Shown: positions 52,360-60,112 of the stretch, piece after piece
Layout: each line of letters opens with the position of its first letter
How positions within the stretch are numbered: the stretch's first letter is position 1
Assembly: GCA_016869595.1 (NCBI GenBank)
Contig: VGDT01000010.1
Location: 1 to 64,000 of the forward strand
Reading direction: 5' to 3'
Length of the DNA stretch: 64,000 nt
Origin: Alphaproteobacteria bacterium
Lineage (GTDB): Bacteria > Pseudomonadota > Alphaproteobacteria > Rhizobiales > Beijerinckiaceae
Notes under the pieces: generated by a model
Database searches by the model: none
Told to the model about the DNA's origin: nothing
What the model saw: the letters and a program-made list of their open reading frames with translations, nothing else
Translations under genes and position numbers: made by a program

Positions 52360-53997
52360 TCAGGCGCCTAATCCCAACGCCTTTCGCACGCGGGCGGAAT
52401 AGCCATAGAGATCGGGGCGCAGCGCGATCCGCCCGCCTTCATCGACATAGGCGGTGAAATATTCGATGTGGATCGGCAGCGGCTTCGCCAGATTGATGTA
52501 GCGCTCCGAGCCGCCGATCAGCCGGCGCACGCGGCTCTCCGACCAGCCGCTGCCGGGGCCGAGCACGGCTTCGGCGAGCGCGAAAGGCGCATCGACGCGC
52601 ATGCAGCCATGGCTGAAGGCGCGATGCGACGCGGAGAACAGGTTGCGCGACGGCGTGTCGTGCAGATAGACCGAGAAGTCGTTGGGGAACATGAATTTGA
52701 TGCGCCCGAGCGCATTGCGCTCGCCCGGCGGCTGGCGCACGACGAGCTTGCCGCCGCGATAGGACACGTTGAAGCCGCTCGCCGCGATGGCGGCGACGTC
52801 GCCATTTGCCTTCGGCAGCATCTCCTTATTCAGGATCGACGGCGGCACGTTCCAATAGGGATTGACGATGATGTATTGCAGCGCGTTGGAGAAGATCGGC
52901 GTCGGCGTCGTCTCTTTGCCGACGATAACGCGCGTGCGATGCGTCACCTCGCCGTTGCGCACCACGGCGAGCTCAAAATCAGGAATGTTCACCTCGACCC
53001 GCTCTTCGCCGAGGTCGCGCGGCAGCCATCGCCACCGCTCCATATTGGCGATGATTTCGGCTTCGACGCGCGATATTGAAGTTGCAGCGAGCGCGGCGGC
53101 GCGACTCCGCTTAGACTTGCTCGTGGGGGGAAGGGCGTCGCTTTGCGAGACAGCGTCAGCGGCTGCGTAACGGCCGTCGGCAGCCGGCGCGACGGCGCGC
53201 TGCGCTTTCAGCTCGATCAGCTTTTCGCGCAGCTGCTGATAGCCGTAATGCGTGGGATTATAGGCCTGCAGCGCGTCGCCGGCGTTTTCGCCTGCGCCGG
53301 CGATTTCCGTCACGGTAATCGCTGGATCGGGAAGAGTCGTCTTCGATCCGATGAGTCGCGAGATGCTCGCGGGGTCGATCCGGGCGCCGCGCGCCTGTAG
53401 CGCATAGACGGCTACGGCTTCCGACAGGACGAGGTCGTCCGCCGCCGTCGGAGCTGCTTTCTCCGCGTTCGGCGCGGCAAAGGCGCGAAGATCGAGTCCA
53501 TCGTCAGCGGCGCGCGCAATGCGCACAAGCGCCGCCAGCGCCGAGTCGCGCCATTCGCCATTCTCGATCCAGAAGGGCGCGAAATCCCGTGCCGCATAAG
53601 CGGCGGCGAGCGCTGCGCGCAGACGACGGCGCTCCGGCGCCACAGTGGCGTCGGCAGCCCAGGCGTCGAGCGCCAAAGCGAGATTGCGGTTCTCCGCGGG
53701 CTGAAGGCTCCAGGCGAGGTCGAGCGGGTCCGGCGATGCCGGCTTGGCGCGTGGCTCGACATCGAGGAGGGCTGCGGTGGGCGCGATGTCAGTGACGGCA
53801 AAATCGGTATTGTCCAACGGCGCGCGCGTCAGGACTCGCTCGACGCCAAAAAGCGCAACGAGCGCCGGCGGGTCAAATAGCTCGGCGCGACGCGGCGGAT
53901 ATTGCTTCGCGACTGCTGGAGCCGCGAGCGCGGAAACGATCGCGAACGCAGCAGCGATGTAGAAAATTCGTCCGGCTTTTTTGTCGCCAGCAGTCAT
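52360..53997 (-). CDS. L,D-transpeptidase, YcbB/LdtD-like
   Basis: Periplasmic peptidoglycan cross-linking enzyme of 545 residues. A signal peptide (FYIAAAFAIVSALAAPAVA) is followed by a long scaffold domain (PG-binding-like, residues about 80-270) and the YkuD catalytic domain. That domain has RTRVIVGKETTPTPIFSNALQYIIVNPYWNVPPSI, LHDTPSRNLF and the SHGCMRVDAP catalytic motif, with Cys465 and the adjacent His and Arg all intact. The large size and VNPYWNVPPSIL segment are typical of YcbB-type enzymes that form 3-3 cross-links. Transcribed alone on minus. Confidence 0.93.
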   Translation of the reverse strand: MTAGDKKAGRIFYIAAAFAIVSALAAPAVAKQYPPRRAELFDPPALVALFGVERVLTRAPLDNTDFAVTDIAPTAALLDVEPRAKPASPDPLDLAWSLQPAENRNLALALDAWAADATVAPERRRLRAALAAAYAARDFAPFWIENGEWRDSALAALVRIARAADDGLDLRAFAAPNAEKAAPTAADDLVLSEAVAVYALQARGARIDPASISRLIGSKTTLPDPAITVTEIAGAGENAGDALQAYNPTHYGYQQLREKLIELKAQRAVAPAADGRYAAADAVSQSDALPPTSKSKRSRAAALAATSISRVEAEIIANMERWRWLPRDLGEERVEVNIPDFELAVVRNGEVTHRTRVIVGKETTPTPIFSNALQYIIVNPYWNVPPSILNKEMLPKANGDVAAIAASGFNVSYRGGKLVVRQPPGERNALGRIKFMFPNDFSVYLHDTPSRNLFSASHRAFSHGCMRVDAPFALAEAVLGPGSGWSESRVRRLIGGSERYINLAKPLPIHIEYFTAYVDEGGRIALRPDLYGYSARVRKALGLGA

Positions 53998-54486
53998 GGC
54001 TCTTCCCCCGCGAACCTCATTTCAGCGAGGTCTGAGCGCTTTTCCGGTTAAGTTCTGTGCGATAGCGCAAGCGCAGGGCGCTGAGCCATTACTTCGATGA
54101 AAGAGTAATGCGCGGCGCGAGCCTTGTGAATCCTTACGGGTTTACACATGCCTGTGAGCCGCCAAAAAAGCCGAACTGTGGCGGCTACGCTACAGTCGCG
54201 CCGGCGCCGAATCCAGGTTAGCGAGGCGTCATCTCACCGCGTCATGGCTGCGCTTGTCGCGGCCATCCACACGACGACATGATGCAAATGTGAGAACATG
54301 AGCCGATGCCGTCTCCGCGTAATGCGTTTCGCGATGTCCCGGCGTGGATGCCCGGCGCAAGGCCGGGCATGACGGCTGAAAGCGAGCTGAAATTAACCCG
54401 AGTTCGGAGGCCCGTATAGTCGTTCCGGGCGATGGCGGGCCAGACTCGAACACGCTATGATCCGACGTCGATCCTCGAGGCCGCGG
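53998..54486. other. intergenic region between L,D-transpeptidase and hicB
   Basis: This 489-bp stretch holds the promoter side of the L,D-transpeptidase gene (near 54000-54060), the inverted-repeat element annotated separately at 54240-54373, and the hicB upstream region. Minus-strand ORFs in it (for example 54229-54768) are read through the repeat and antisense to hicB, and are not supported. Confidence 0.6.
54240..54373. repeat. 134-bp inverted-repeat element, relative of 37255-37362
   Basis: The left arm CGTCATGGCTGCGCTTGTCG (54240 on) and right arm ending GCCGGGCATGACG (54373) are inverted relative to each other. They match the arms of the element in the hprA-mtdA gap; both share the internal word GTCCCGGCGTGGATG. 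The central part is longer and unrelated. It sits about 110 bp upstream of hicB. Confidence 0.85.
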
Positions 54487-54780
54487 ATGAAACCCTATAT
54501 CGTCATCGTCCATAAGGACGAAAACAGCGCCTACGGCATGAGCTTTCCCGACGCGCCGGGATGTTTTTCGGCCGCTGACGAAATCGACGATATCTTCGCC
54601 ATGGCTGCTGAGGCGCTGGAGCTTTGGGCGGAGGGGATGCGCGAGGACGAGCAGCCGATCCCTGAGCCGCGCGATTTTGAAGTCTTGCGGGCCGATCCGA
54701 AATGGGCGGAGAGTTTTGCCGACGCGGAAATCGTGATCGCCGTCGAAGCGCCATGGGCGCAAAAGCAAGCGGCTGAGTAA
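54487..54780 (+). CDS. hicB: HicB family antitoxin
   Basis: A 97-residue HicB-like antitoxin: MKPYIVIVHKDENSAYGMSFPDAPGCFSAADEIDDIFAMAAEALELW. It shows the degenerate RNase-H-like HicB fold with the signature SFPDxPGCFSAADExD and a terminal acidic helix. No C-terminal DNA-binding RHH/HTH segment is evident. ATG 54487 is chosen because homology starts there. The hicA gene is on the opposite strand, tail to tail, with stops at 54780 and 54781 (no gap). That is unlike the usual co-directional hicAB operon. Confidence 0.9.
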   Translation: MKPYIVIVHKDENSAYGMSFPDAPGCFSAADEIDDIFAMAAEALELWAEGMREDEQPIPEPRDFEVLRADPKWAESFADAEIVIAVEAPWAQKQAAE

Positions 54781-54975
54781 TTAGTCTCTTGGCCAACCTG
54801 CGCTTTCATAAATGCTGAGCACGGTTTTTGGCGGCATGTCTTTCTTCGGGTGCGCCACGGTCACACGACCGGATTTCGTCGGATGCTTGAACTGGCGATG
54901 CGAGCCTTTGGAGCGCACGAGTCGCCAGCCCTCTTTTTCGAGGCGGCGAATGATATCGCGGCTGTTGGTAAGCAT
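54781..54975 (-). CDS. hicA: HicA family mRNA interferase toxin
   Basis: A 64-residue HicA toxin with a dsRNA-binding-like fold that cleaves mRNA in characterised members. It has SRDIIRRLEKEGWRLVRSKGSHRQFKHPTKSGRVTVAHPKKDMPPKTVLSIYESAGW. The family's catalytic His in GSHxxFxHP and the C-terminal V.HPKKDxPxxTxxSI are all present, so it looks active. It is encoded on minus, immediately convergent with hicB. Expression of toxin and antitoxin must therefore use separate promoters. Confidence 0.92.
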   Translation of the reverse strand: MLTNSRDIIRRLEKEGWRLVRSKGSHRQFKHPTKSGRVTVAHPKKDMPPKTVLSIYESAGWPRD

Positions 54976-55102
54976 GTGAGCGCCTTATGATTCGGCGCTC
55001 ATTATTTCAGCAAAAACCCACCTCTGCGGGATTATGCAAATTACGGTGATGAAATGCGGGGAGATTGGGGAAAGACACTTGTCAATCCTTGACTGTCTCG
55101 AA

Positions 55103-57463
55103 TCACCCCGCTTCCACAAAACTCTCCAACACCATCTTTCTGCCGGCCTTGTCGAAATCGACCGTGAGCTTGTTCCCGTCGACCGCCGCCACTGAGCCTG
55201 GCCCGAACTTCAGGTGAAACACCCGCGCGCCGACCGAAAAGCGCGAGCCGCCGGAGGAGCGGGCGATCACTTCGCCGTCGATCGTCATCGGTTGCTTCCC
55301 TCGTGAGCCGCGGGACTCGCGCATCGGCTCGCCGCGCGCTGAATCATTCCGCGCCGCCTGGGCGCGCTTCCAGCCCGGCGTCGAATAGTCTGAGCCATAG
55401 ACGTCGAGATTGGCGAAGCGCGAGACGCCATAGGAGCCGTATTGCGAGGCGTTCGGCGCCTCGACCACTTCAACATTGTCCGACGGCAGATTGTCGATGA
55501 AGCGCGAAGGAATGGTCGGTTGCCAAAGACCATGAATGCGCCGGTTGCTGGCGAAATAGATTTTCGCCCAGCGCTTGGCGCGCGTCAGGCCGACATAAGC
55601 GAGACGGCGCTCTTCCTCGAGTCCGGCGCGTCCCTGTTCGTCAAGCGTGCGCTGGCTCGGAAACAGTCCTTCCTCCCAGCCGGGGAGATAAACGGTCTCG
55701 AACTCGAGGCCCTTGGCGCCATGCAGCGTCATGATCGACACGCGCTCTTGATCAACGGCGCTGTCGGCCTCCATGACGAGCGACACATGTTCGAGAAATG
55801 AGTCGAGGTCGGGAAAGGCCTCCATCGCCCGAACAAGTTCTTTCAAATTGTCCAGCCGGCCGGTCGCCTCGGGCGTCTTGTCCGCGCGCCACAGCTCAGT
55901 ATAGCCAGATTCGTCAAGCGCCTGCTCGGCGAGCTCATGCTGCGGCTTTGTATCGATCAGCGCGCGCCAGCGATCGAAATCACTGACAAGGCCGCGCAGC
56001 GCGCCGCGGGGCTTAGGCTTAAGCTCCTCGCTTTCGACAAGGATGCGCGCCGCCTGCATCAGCGGAACCCGCTCGCGCCTTGCGTATTCATGCAGCATTT
56101 GCAGCGTCGCGTCACCGAGCCCGCGTTTCGGCGTATTGATGATGCGCTCGAAGGCGAGATCGTCGGCAGGCTGCGCGACGCAGCGCAGATAGGCGAGCGC
56201 GTCGCGAATTTCGAGTCGCTCATAGAAGCGCGGGCCGCCGATGACGCGATAGGGCAGGCCGATCTCGACGAAGCGCTCTTCGAATTCGCGCATCTGAAAC
56301 GAGGCGCGCACGAGAATGGCGATCTCTTCGAGCGAATCGCCCTTGCGGCTCGACTGCTCGATGTCTTCGCCGATGACGCGCGCCTCTTCCTGGCTGTCCC
56401 AAACGCCGGTGAGCGTCGGCTTTTCGCCGTCGCCGCCGTCGGTGAACAGCGTTTTGCCGAGCCGCCCGTCGTTATGGGAAATCAGATGCGAGGCGGCGGC
56501 GAGAATATGCCCCGTCGAGCGGTAATTGCGCTCCAGGCGAATGACTTTGGCGCCGGGAAAATCCTGCTCGAAACGCAGGATGTTTTCGACCTCGGCGCCG
56601 CGCCAGCCATAGACGCTCTGATCATCGTCGCCGACGCAGCAGAGATTTTGTCGCCCCGGCGCACGCCCTTGCGAGATCAATCGCAGCCATAAATATTGCG
56701 CGACATTCGTGTCCTGATATTCGTCGACGAGGATGTATTTGAAGCGGCGCTGATAGTCGGCGAGCACGTCCGGATTGTCGCGAAAGAGCCGCAGGCTCTC
56801 CATCAAGAGATCGCCGAAATCGACGGCATTTAGGACCTTGAGCCGCTCCTGATAGAGCGCGTAAAGCGCGGCGCCTTTGCCATTGGCGAAGCTCTCGGCC
56901 TCGCCCGCTGGAACCTGCGCTGGCGTCAGCCCGCGGTTCTTCCAGCCGTCGATGCGCATGGCGAGCGCGCGCGCCGGCCAGCGCTTATCGTCGATATTTT
57001 CCGCATGTAGCACTTGCTTCAAAAGGCGGATTTGATCGTCTGTGTCGAGAATGGTGAAGTTCGGTTTCAGCCCGACGAGCTCGGCGTGGCGGCGCAGAAT
57101 CTTGGCGCTGATGGCGTGAAAGGTGCCGAGCCATTGCATGGCCTGCGCGCCTTCGCCGACCAGCGCCTCGACGCGTTGGCGCATCTCGCGCGCCGCCTTA
57201 TTGGTGAAGGTGACGGCGAGGATTTCATAGGCGCGCGCCTTGCCGAGCGCGAGGATGTGGGCGATGCGCGTCGTCAGCGCCCGCGTCTTGCCCGTGCCGG
57301 CGCCGGCGAGCACCAGCACCGGTCCGTCGAGCGTTTCGACGGCGGCGCGCTGTTCGGGATTGAGCGCGTCGAGATAACGCGACCGCCCAGTCGCCGCCAC
57401 GCGCGCAGCAAGCCCGCCCGTCTGCGGCGCGTAGTCGGACTGAGGCGACAGGCTGCTTTTCAT
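55103..57463 (-). CDS. uvrD: ATP-dependent DNA helicase UvrD/PcrA-like
   Basis: Superfamily 1A 3'-5' helicase of 786 residues, acting in nucleotide excision and mismatch repair. It has LNPEQRAAVETLDGPVLVLAGAGTGKT (Q-motif and Walker A at residues 54-60), ILAVTFTNKAAREM (Ia), ILVDEYQDTN (Walker B/DExx), CVGDDDQSVYGWRGA (III), LERNYRST (IV), ISIMTLHGAKGLEFETVYLPG (V) and EERRLAYVGLTRAK (VI). The C-terminal tail (GARVFHLKFGPGSVAAVDGNKLTVDFDKAG) is the Tudor-like domain of PcrA/UvrD. Start ATG 57463 follows an upstream run unlike coding sequence. Confidence 0.95.
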   Translation of the reverse strand: MKSSLSPQSDYAPQTGGLAARVAATGRSRYLDALNPEQRAAVETLDGPVLVLAGAGTGKTRALTTRIAHILALGKARAYEILAVTFTNKAAREMRQRVEALVGEGAQAMQWLGTFHAISAKILRRHAELVGLKPNFTILDTDDQIRLLKQVLHAENIDDKRWPARALAMRIDGWKNRGLTPAQVPAGEAESFANGKGAALYALYQERLKVLNAVDFGDLLMESLRLFRDNPDVLADYQRRFKYILVDEYQDTNVAQYLWLRLISQGRAPGRQNLCCVGDDDQSVYGWRGAEVENILRFEQDFPGAKVIRLERNYRSTGHILAAASHLISHNDGRLGKTLFTDGGDGEKPTLTGVWDSQEEARVIGEDIEQSSRKGDSLEEIAILVRASFQMREFEERFVEIGLPYRVIGGPRFYERLEIRDALAYLRCVAQPADDLAFERIINTPKRGLGDATLQMLHEYARRERVPLMQAARILVESEELKPKPRGALRGLVSDFDRWRALIDTKPQHELAEQALDESGYTELWRADKTPEATGRLDNLKELVRAMEAFPDLDSFLEHVSLVMEADSAVDQERVSIMTLHGAKGLEFETVYLPGWEEGLFPSQRTLDEQGRAGLEEERRLAYVGLTRAKRWAKIYFASNRRIHGLWQPTIPSRFIDNLPSDNVEVVEAPNASQYGSYGVSRFANLDVYGSDYSTPGWKRAQAARNDSARGEPMRESRGSRGKQPMTIDGEVIARSSGGSRFSVGARVFHLKFGPGSVAAVDGNKLTVDFDKAGRKMVLESFVEAG

Positions 57464-57843
57464 GATTCTGCGATCATATAGGAGAACGGAAGGCGAATCA
57501 CGAGCTTGAGCGGCTTGAACCTCAGCTATTGACCCATTTTTGCCTTGCCGAGCGTCCGCTGACGGGACGAGCGCTTCATGGCGCGGGGGGCGCCGGCGAC
57601 AGCACAATGCCTCCGGTCTTCGATCACAGGTCAGTTTTGCTCAGACGGGGCGGGCGGCTGGACGGGGTGTTTTGTCGCCATTGGCGATCACCGCCACAGA
57701 ATGATCGGAATTTCCTCTCAAACTCGACGTTCTTTACATTCCGAAAAGCAAGTGACGGCACTCTCAGCTCAGCGAAGACGTTCAGCGAATTTCTGCCGGA
57801 ATATTCTTTAGGTCCGGCGACGGGTCATGGGGGCTCCAAAATC
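57464..57843. other. 380-bp intergenic region upstream of the second L,D-transpeptidase
   Basis: Between the divergent uvrD-like and L,D-transpeptidase-like genes. ORF-track entries here (57529 and 57578 starts) are extensions or shadows without recognisable features. A promoter for each gene must lie here, but I cannot define boxes. Confidence 0.45.
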
Positions 57844-58551
57844 ATGATCATGGACGATGGAATCGCCGATTCCGGCGAAAGCAACGAGGGTGTTCTGCTC
57901 GGGCTTCGGTCGGGGCGTCTCAGCCGCCGGTCGTTTCTGGTCGGCTCCGCCGCCGGTCTCGGCGCGGCCGGTCTCGCCGGCTGCGTATCCGACGACATGG
58001 GCCGCGCCGAGGCGGCGAAGTTTTACGCCGCCGTGCCCAATGAGAAATACCCCATCCCGGCGGTCGACATCGGCAAGCTCCATCCGAAATATTTTCGCAA
58101 GACAGTGCGCTACGAAACCAAAGAGGCGCCCGGCACGATTATCGTCGATCCCGCCAACTACTATGTTTACCGCATCGAAGGCGACGGAAACGCCACCCGC
58201 TATGGCGCCAATGTCAGCCGCCCCGGATTCCTGTGGAGCGGTGAAGTTTATGTCGGGCGCAAGGCCGAATGGCCCACCTGGACGCCCCCCAAGGAGATGA
58301 TGGCGCGACAGCCGGAGGCGCGCAAATATGCCGGCGGCATGCCGGGAGGTCTGGAAAATCCGCTCGGCGCCCGCGTGCTCTATCTCTATAAGAACGGCGC
58401 CTACACGGTCTACACGATCTACAGCACCAGCGACCCCGAGACGATCGGGGCCGGCATCACGAGCGGCTGCACCGGCCTCCTCAGCCAGGACATGCTCGAC
58501 CTCTATTCACGAACGCCGATCAAGACGAAGGTGATCATGCTGCCGGCATAG
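57844..58551 (+). CDS. YkuD-domain protein with Tat-type lipoprotein signal (possibly inactive L,D-transpeptidase)
   Basis: A 235-residue exported protein. SRRSFLVGSAAGLGAAGLAGC combines a twin-arginine motif with a lipobox (LAGC). A YkuD domain follows: GTIIVDPANYYVYRIEGDGNATRYGANVS, NPLGARVLYLYKNGAYTVYTIYSTSDPETIG and ITSGCTGLLSQDMLDLY. Cys209 is present. However, the usual His (IHGT block) is Tyr here and SHGC/SSGCxR is SGCTG, so the Arg after the Cys is also lost. It may be a weak or structural family member. Start ATG 57844 or 57850. Confidence 0.85.
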   Translation: MIMDDGIADSGESNEGVLLGLRSGRLSRRSFLVGSAAGLGAAGLAGCVSDDMGRAEAAKFYAAVPNEKYPIPAVDIGKLHPKYFRKTVRYETKEAPGTIIVDPANYYVYRIEGDGNATRYGANVSRPGFLWSGEVYVGRKAEWPTWTPPKEMMARQPEARKYAGGMPGGLENPLGARVLYLYKNGAYTVYTIYSTSDPETIGAGITSGCTGLLSQDMLDLYSRTPIKTKVIMLPA

Positions 58552-58576
58552 CCGACGGCGTCGACCTCCTGTCCCG

Positions 58577-58598
58577 GCGCCGCCGGCGCCGGCGGCGC
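58577..58598. repeat. 22-bp perfect GC palindrome after the YkuD gene
   Basis: GCGCCGCCGGC followed directly by its reverse complement GCCGGCGGCGC (58577-58598), 25 bp after the stop codon. It can form a strong hairpin, but no T-run follows, so I only suggest a transcript-end structure. Confidence 0.6.
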
Positions 58599-58770
58599 AA
58601 AGCAGGGTCGTTCGTTAGAGTCGTAGCGATTGTGGGGGGGTGGCGGTCACTTGCCGTGTGTCGGCGCCACGCCGCTTCGAACGTCCGCTGCCTCATTGTT
58701 TCCCCCCAATAGCGGAGACCGACTGGAGTCGGTCGATAGTTCACGTTGGCCCGCGGTCCGATAGCGGCCA

Positions 58771-59073
58771 TTACCGGACCGCCCGCGAATGTCCGGAATT
58801 GTCGGATACGAGACGCTCCAACGCCCGCTCCAGAACGAATACCCTCAGCGCCGAGGATAAATTTGCTTCGCCTCGCCCGGCGTCGACGCGGGCGACGAGG
58901 GCGGCGAGCGAGACGCCCTCCTGCGCCGCGATCTCTTTCAGCGCCCGCCAGAAGGCGTCTTCAAGCGACACGCTGGTGCGATGGCCGGCGATGACGACTG
59001 AATGTTTGACGATTCGGCGCGAACTGGCGTCTAGAGCGCGCTGCGAAAAAGTGGACGCCGGTTTTTCGTGCAA
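58771..59073 (-). CDS. ribbon-helix-helix domain protein with uncertain start
   Basis: The core KHSVVIAGHRTSVSLEDAFWRALKEIAAQEGVSLAALVARVDAG and a C-terminal LSSALRVFVLERAL match the RHH_4 type ribbon-helix-helix family common in alphaproteobacteria, where proteins begin close to the KHSVVIAGHRTS segment. In this copy no ATG or GTG precedes the core. The only in-frame canonical start is TTG 59073, which lies in the repeat at 59041-59143 and adds about 22 unrelated residues. It may use that TTG or have lost its start. The likely role is DNA-binding; the target is unknown. Confidence 0.6.
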   Translation of the reverse strand: MHEKPASTFSQRALDASSRRIVKHSVVIAGHRTSVSLEDAFWRALKEIAAQEGVSLAALVARVDAGRGEANLSSALRVFVLERALERLVSDNSGHSRAVR

Positions 59074-59143
59074 AGCGCGCTCTATGCTTTTGAATCGATC
59101 ACGTCATCTGCATTTGGGCGATCCGCCCAAATGCAGCGTGATC
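59041..59143. repeat. dispersed-type repeat with 13-bp perfect stem
   Basis: Contains GCGAAAAAGTGGACGCCGGT and TTTTTCGTGCAAAGCGCGCT, words typical of a Rhizobiales intergenic repeat. A nested palindrome at 59097-59143 follows: CTGCATTTGGGCG and CGCCCAAATGCAG enclose ATC, flanked by GATCACG/CGTGATC. It lies between the RHH gene and the DUF4169 gene and reaches into the 5' end of the former. Confidence 0.75.
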
Positions 59144-59163
59144 TATTGGCGCGTACGCATCGC

Positions 59164-59358
59164 TCACGCTTGATCTTCCGCGTCGAGCTCGCGTCTATGG
59201 CCGTCGAGTCTGGCGTTTTCCAGCCGCTTCTGCGCGGCTGTCAATTCGCGTTCGGATTTGCTGCGCCCGAAGGCGGCGCGGTTCGTCTGCGCCGTCTTTT
59301 CCTGCTCGCGGCGGTCGCGCTGTTTGCGCGCGCGACGCAGATTGACGATCTCGCCCAT
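59164..59358 (-). CDS. DUF4169 family protein
   Basis: A 64-residue highly charged protein: MGEIVNLRRARKQRDRREQEKTAQTNRAAFGRSKSERELTAAQKR then LENARLDGHRRELD. This is the standard DUF4169 pattern (VNLRxARKxxxR...NRxxFGRsKxer). It is predicted to be mostly helical and coiled-coil. Its ATG overlaps the sspB stop (TGATG), so translation is coupled to sspB. The sspB-DUF4169 pair is a frequent alphaproteobacterial neighbourhood; function unknown. Confidence 0.88.
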   Translation of the reverse strand: MGEIVNLRRARKQRDRREQEKTAQTNRAAFGRSKSERELTAAQKRLENARLDGHRRELDAEDQA

Positions 59359-59972
59359 CAGGGCTTTTTACGGAAGGCGTCGATCGAGACGATCTTCTCG
59401 TCGCCTTCCTCCTTGGTTTCGACCGGCCTGAGTTTTCTCGGCTTGTCCGCGCCTGCCGTTTTGGAGGCATCCGACTTGGCCGGTTCAATTTTCGTAGGGC
59501 CGATCCTAGTGGGCTCGACTTTTGGCTTGAGCTCTTTCATAGACTCCGGCTTCTTAACGACGAGGCTTGGTCCTGCCGCAGGCGCCTCCTCCTCTGTCTC
59601 TTCAAGCGAGTCTTCGCCACTCTCGAAGCGCAGGCCGAATTCGACCGCAGGATCGAAAAAGCCGGTGACAGCGGAAAATGGCACGTAGAGACGCTCCGGA
59701 ACCGAGCGGAACGACAAAGTGACGCCGAAGCCTTCGTCGTCGACTTCCAAATTTGAATATTGATGCTGCAGGATGATCGTCAGCTCATGCGGCCACTGCT
59801 CGGCGAGGCGCCGCGAAATCATGACGCCTGGCGCATCAGTGTGGAAGCTGATGGTGAAGTGGTGATCGCCCGGCAGATAGCCGTTCTCGGCAACGTCGCC
59901 GAGCACCTTGCGCATGACGCCGCGCATGGCGTCCTGGACGAGAAGATCGTAGCGAATAATGTCTTTGGCCAT
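59358..59972 (-). CDS. sspB: SspB-like ClpXP adaptor
   Basis: Delivers ssrA-tagged proteins to the ClpXP protease. The 204-residue alphaproteobacterial SspB (SspB-alpha type) has DIIRYDLLVQDAMRGVMRKVLGDVAENGYLPGDHHFTISFHTDAPGV in the N-terminal substrate-binding domain and FRSVPERLYVPFSAVTGFFDPAVEFGLRF at its end. An acidic/proline-rich linker of about 60 residues follows, with a short C-terminal tail (KIVSIDAFRKKP) that would contact ClpX. Start ATG 59972 (MAKDIIRYD) is preferred to 60026. It sits 140 bp downstream of ssrA, whose tag it should recognise. Confidence 0.92.
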   Translation of the reverse strand: MAKDIIRYDLLVQDAMRGVMRKVLGDVAENGYLPGDHHFTISFHTDAPGVMISRRLAEQWPHELTIILQHQYSNLEVDDEGFGVTLSFRSVPERLYVPFSAVTGFFDPAVEFGLRFESGEDSLEETEEEAPAAGPSLVVKKPESMKELKPKVEPTRIGPTKIEPAKSDASKTAGADKPRKLRPVETKEEGDEKIVSIDAFRKKP

Positions 59973-60063
59973 TGCGTCGCGCCAGACTGCCATTTGCATG
60001 GTCGACCGGCTGTCGCTTCCGACCATTTGCTTGCCGCGCTTTGCCTAACGGCGGCGCAGCGAG

Positions 60064-60098
60064 AAAAAAGTGGAGGCTTCTGTTGCCAGGCGCCTCCG
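60064..60098 (-). terminator. terminator after ssrA
   Basis: On the minus strand GGAGGC and GCCTCC form a stem around GCCTGGCAACAGAA and are followed by ACTTTTTTCTC. It lies right after the coding piece of tmRNA and before sspB. Confidence 0.75.
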
Positions 60099-60112
60099 GA
60101 CCCCGCCTAGAA

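Noticed and set aside
54229-54768. 179-codon minus-strand ORF across the repeat and hicB
   Set aside because: Its C-terminal half is translated from the inverted repeat and its N-terminal half is antisense to hicB.
46302-54975. Possible defence island around brnTA and hicAB
   Set aside because: The genes between the two toxin-antitoxin loci are ordinary (nitroreductase, methyltransferase, transporter, VOC, ABC-F, L,D-transpeptidase), and no nuclease, helicase-effector or restriction genes accompany them.
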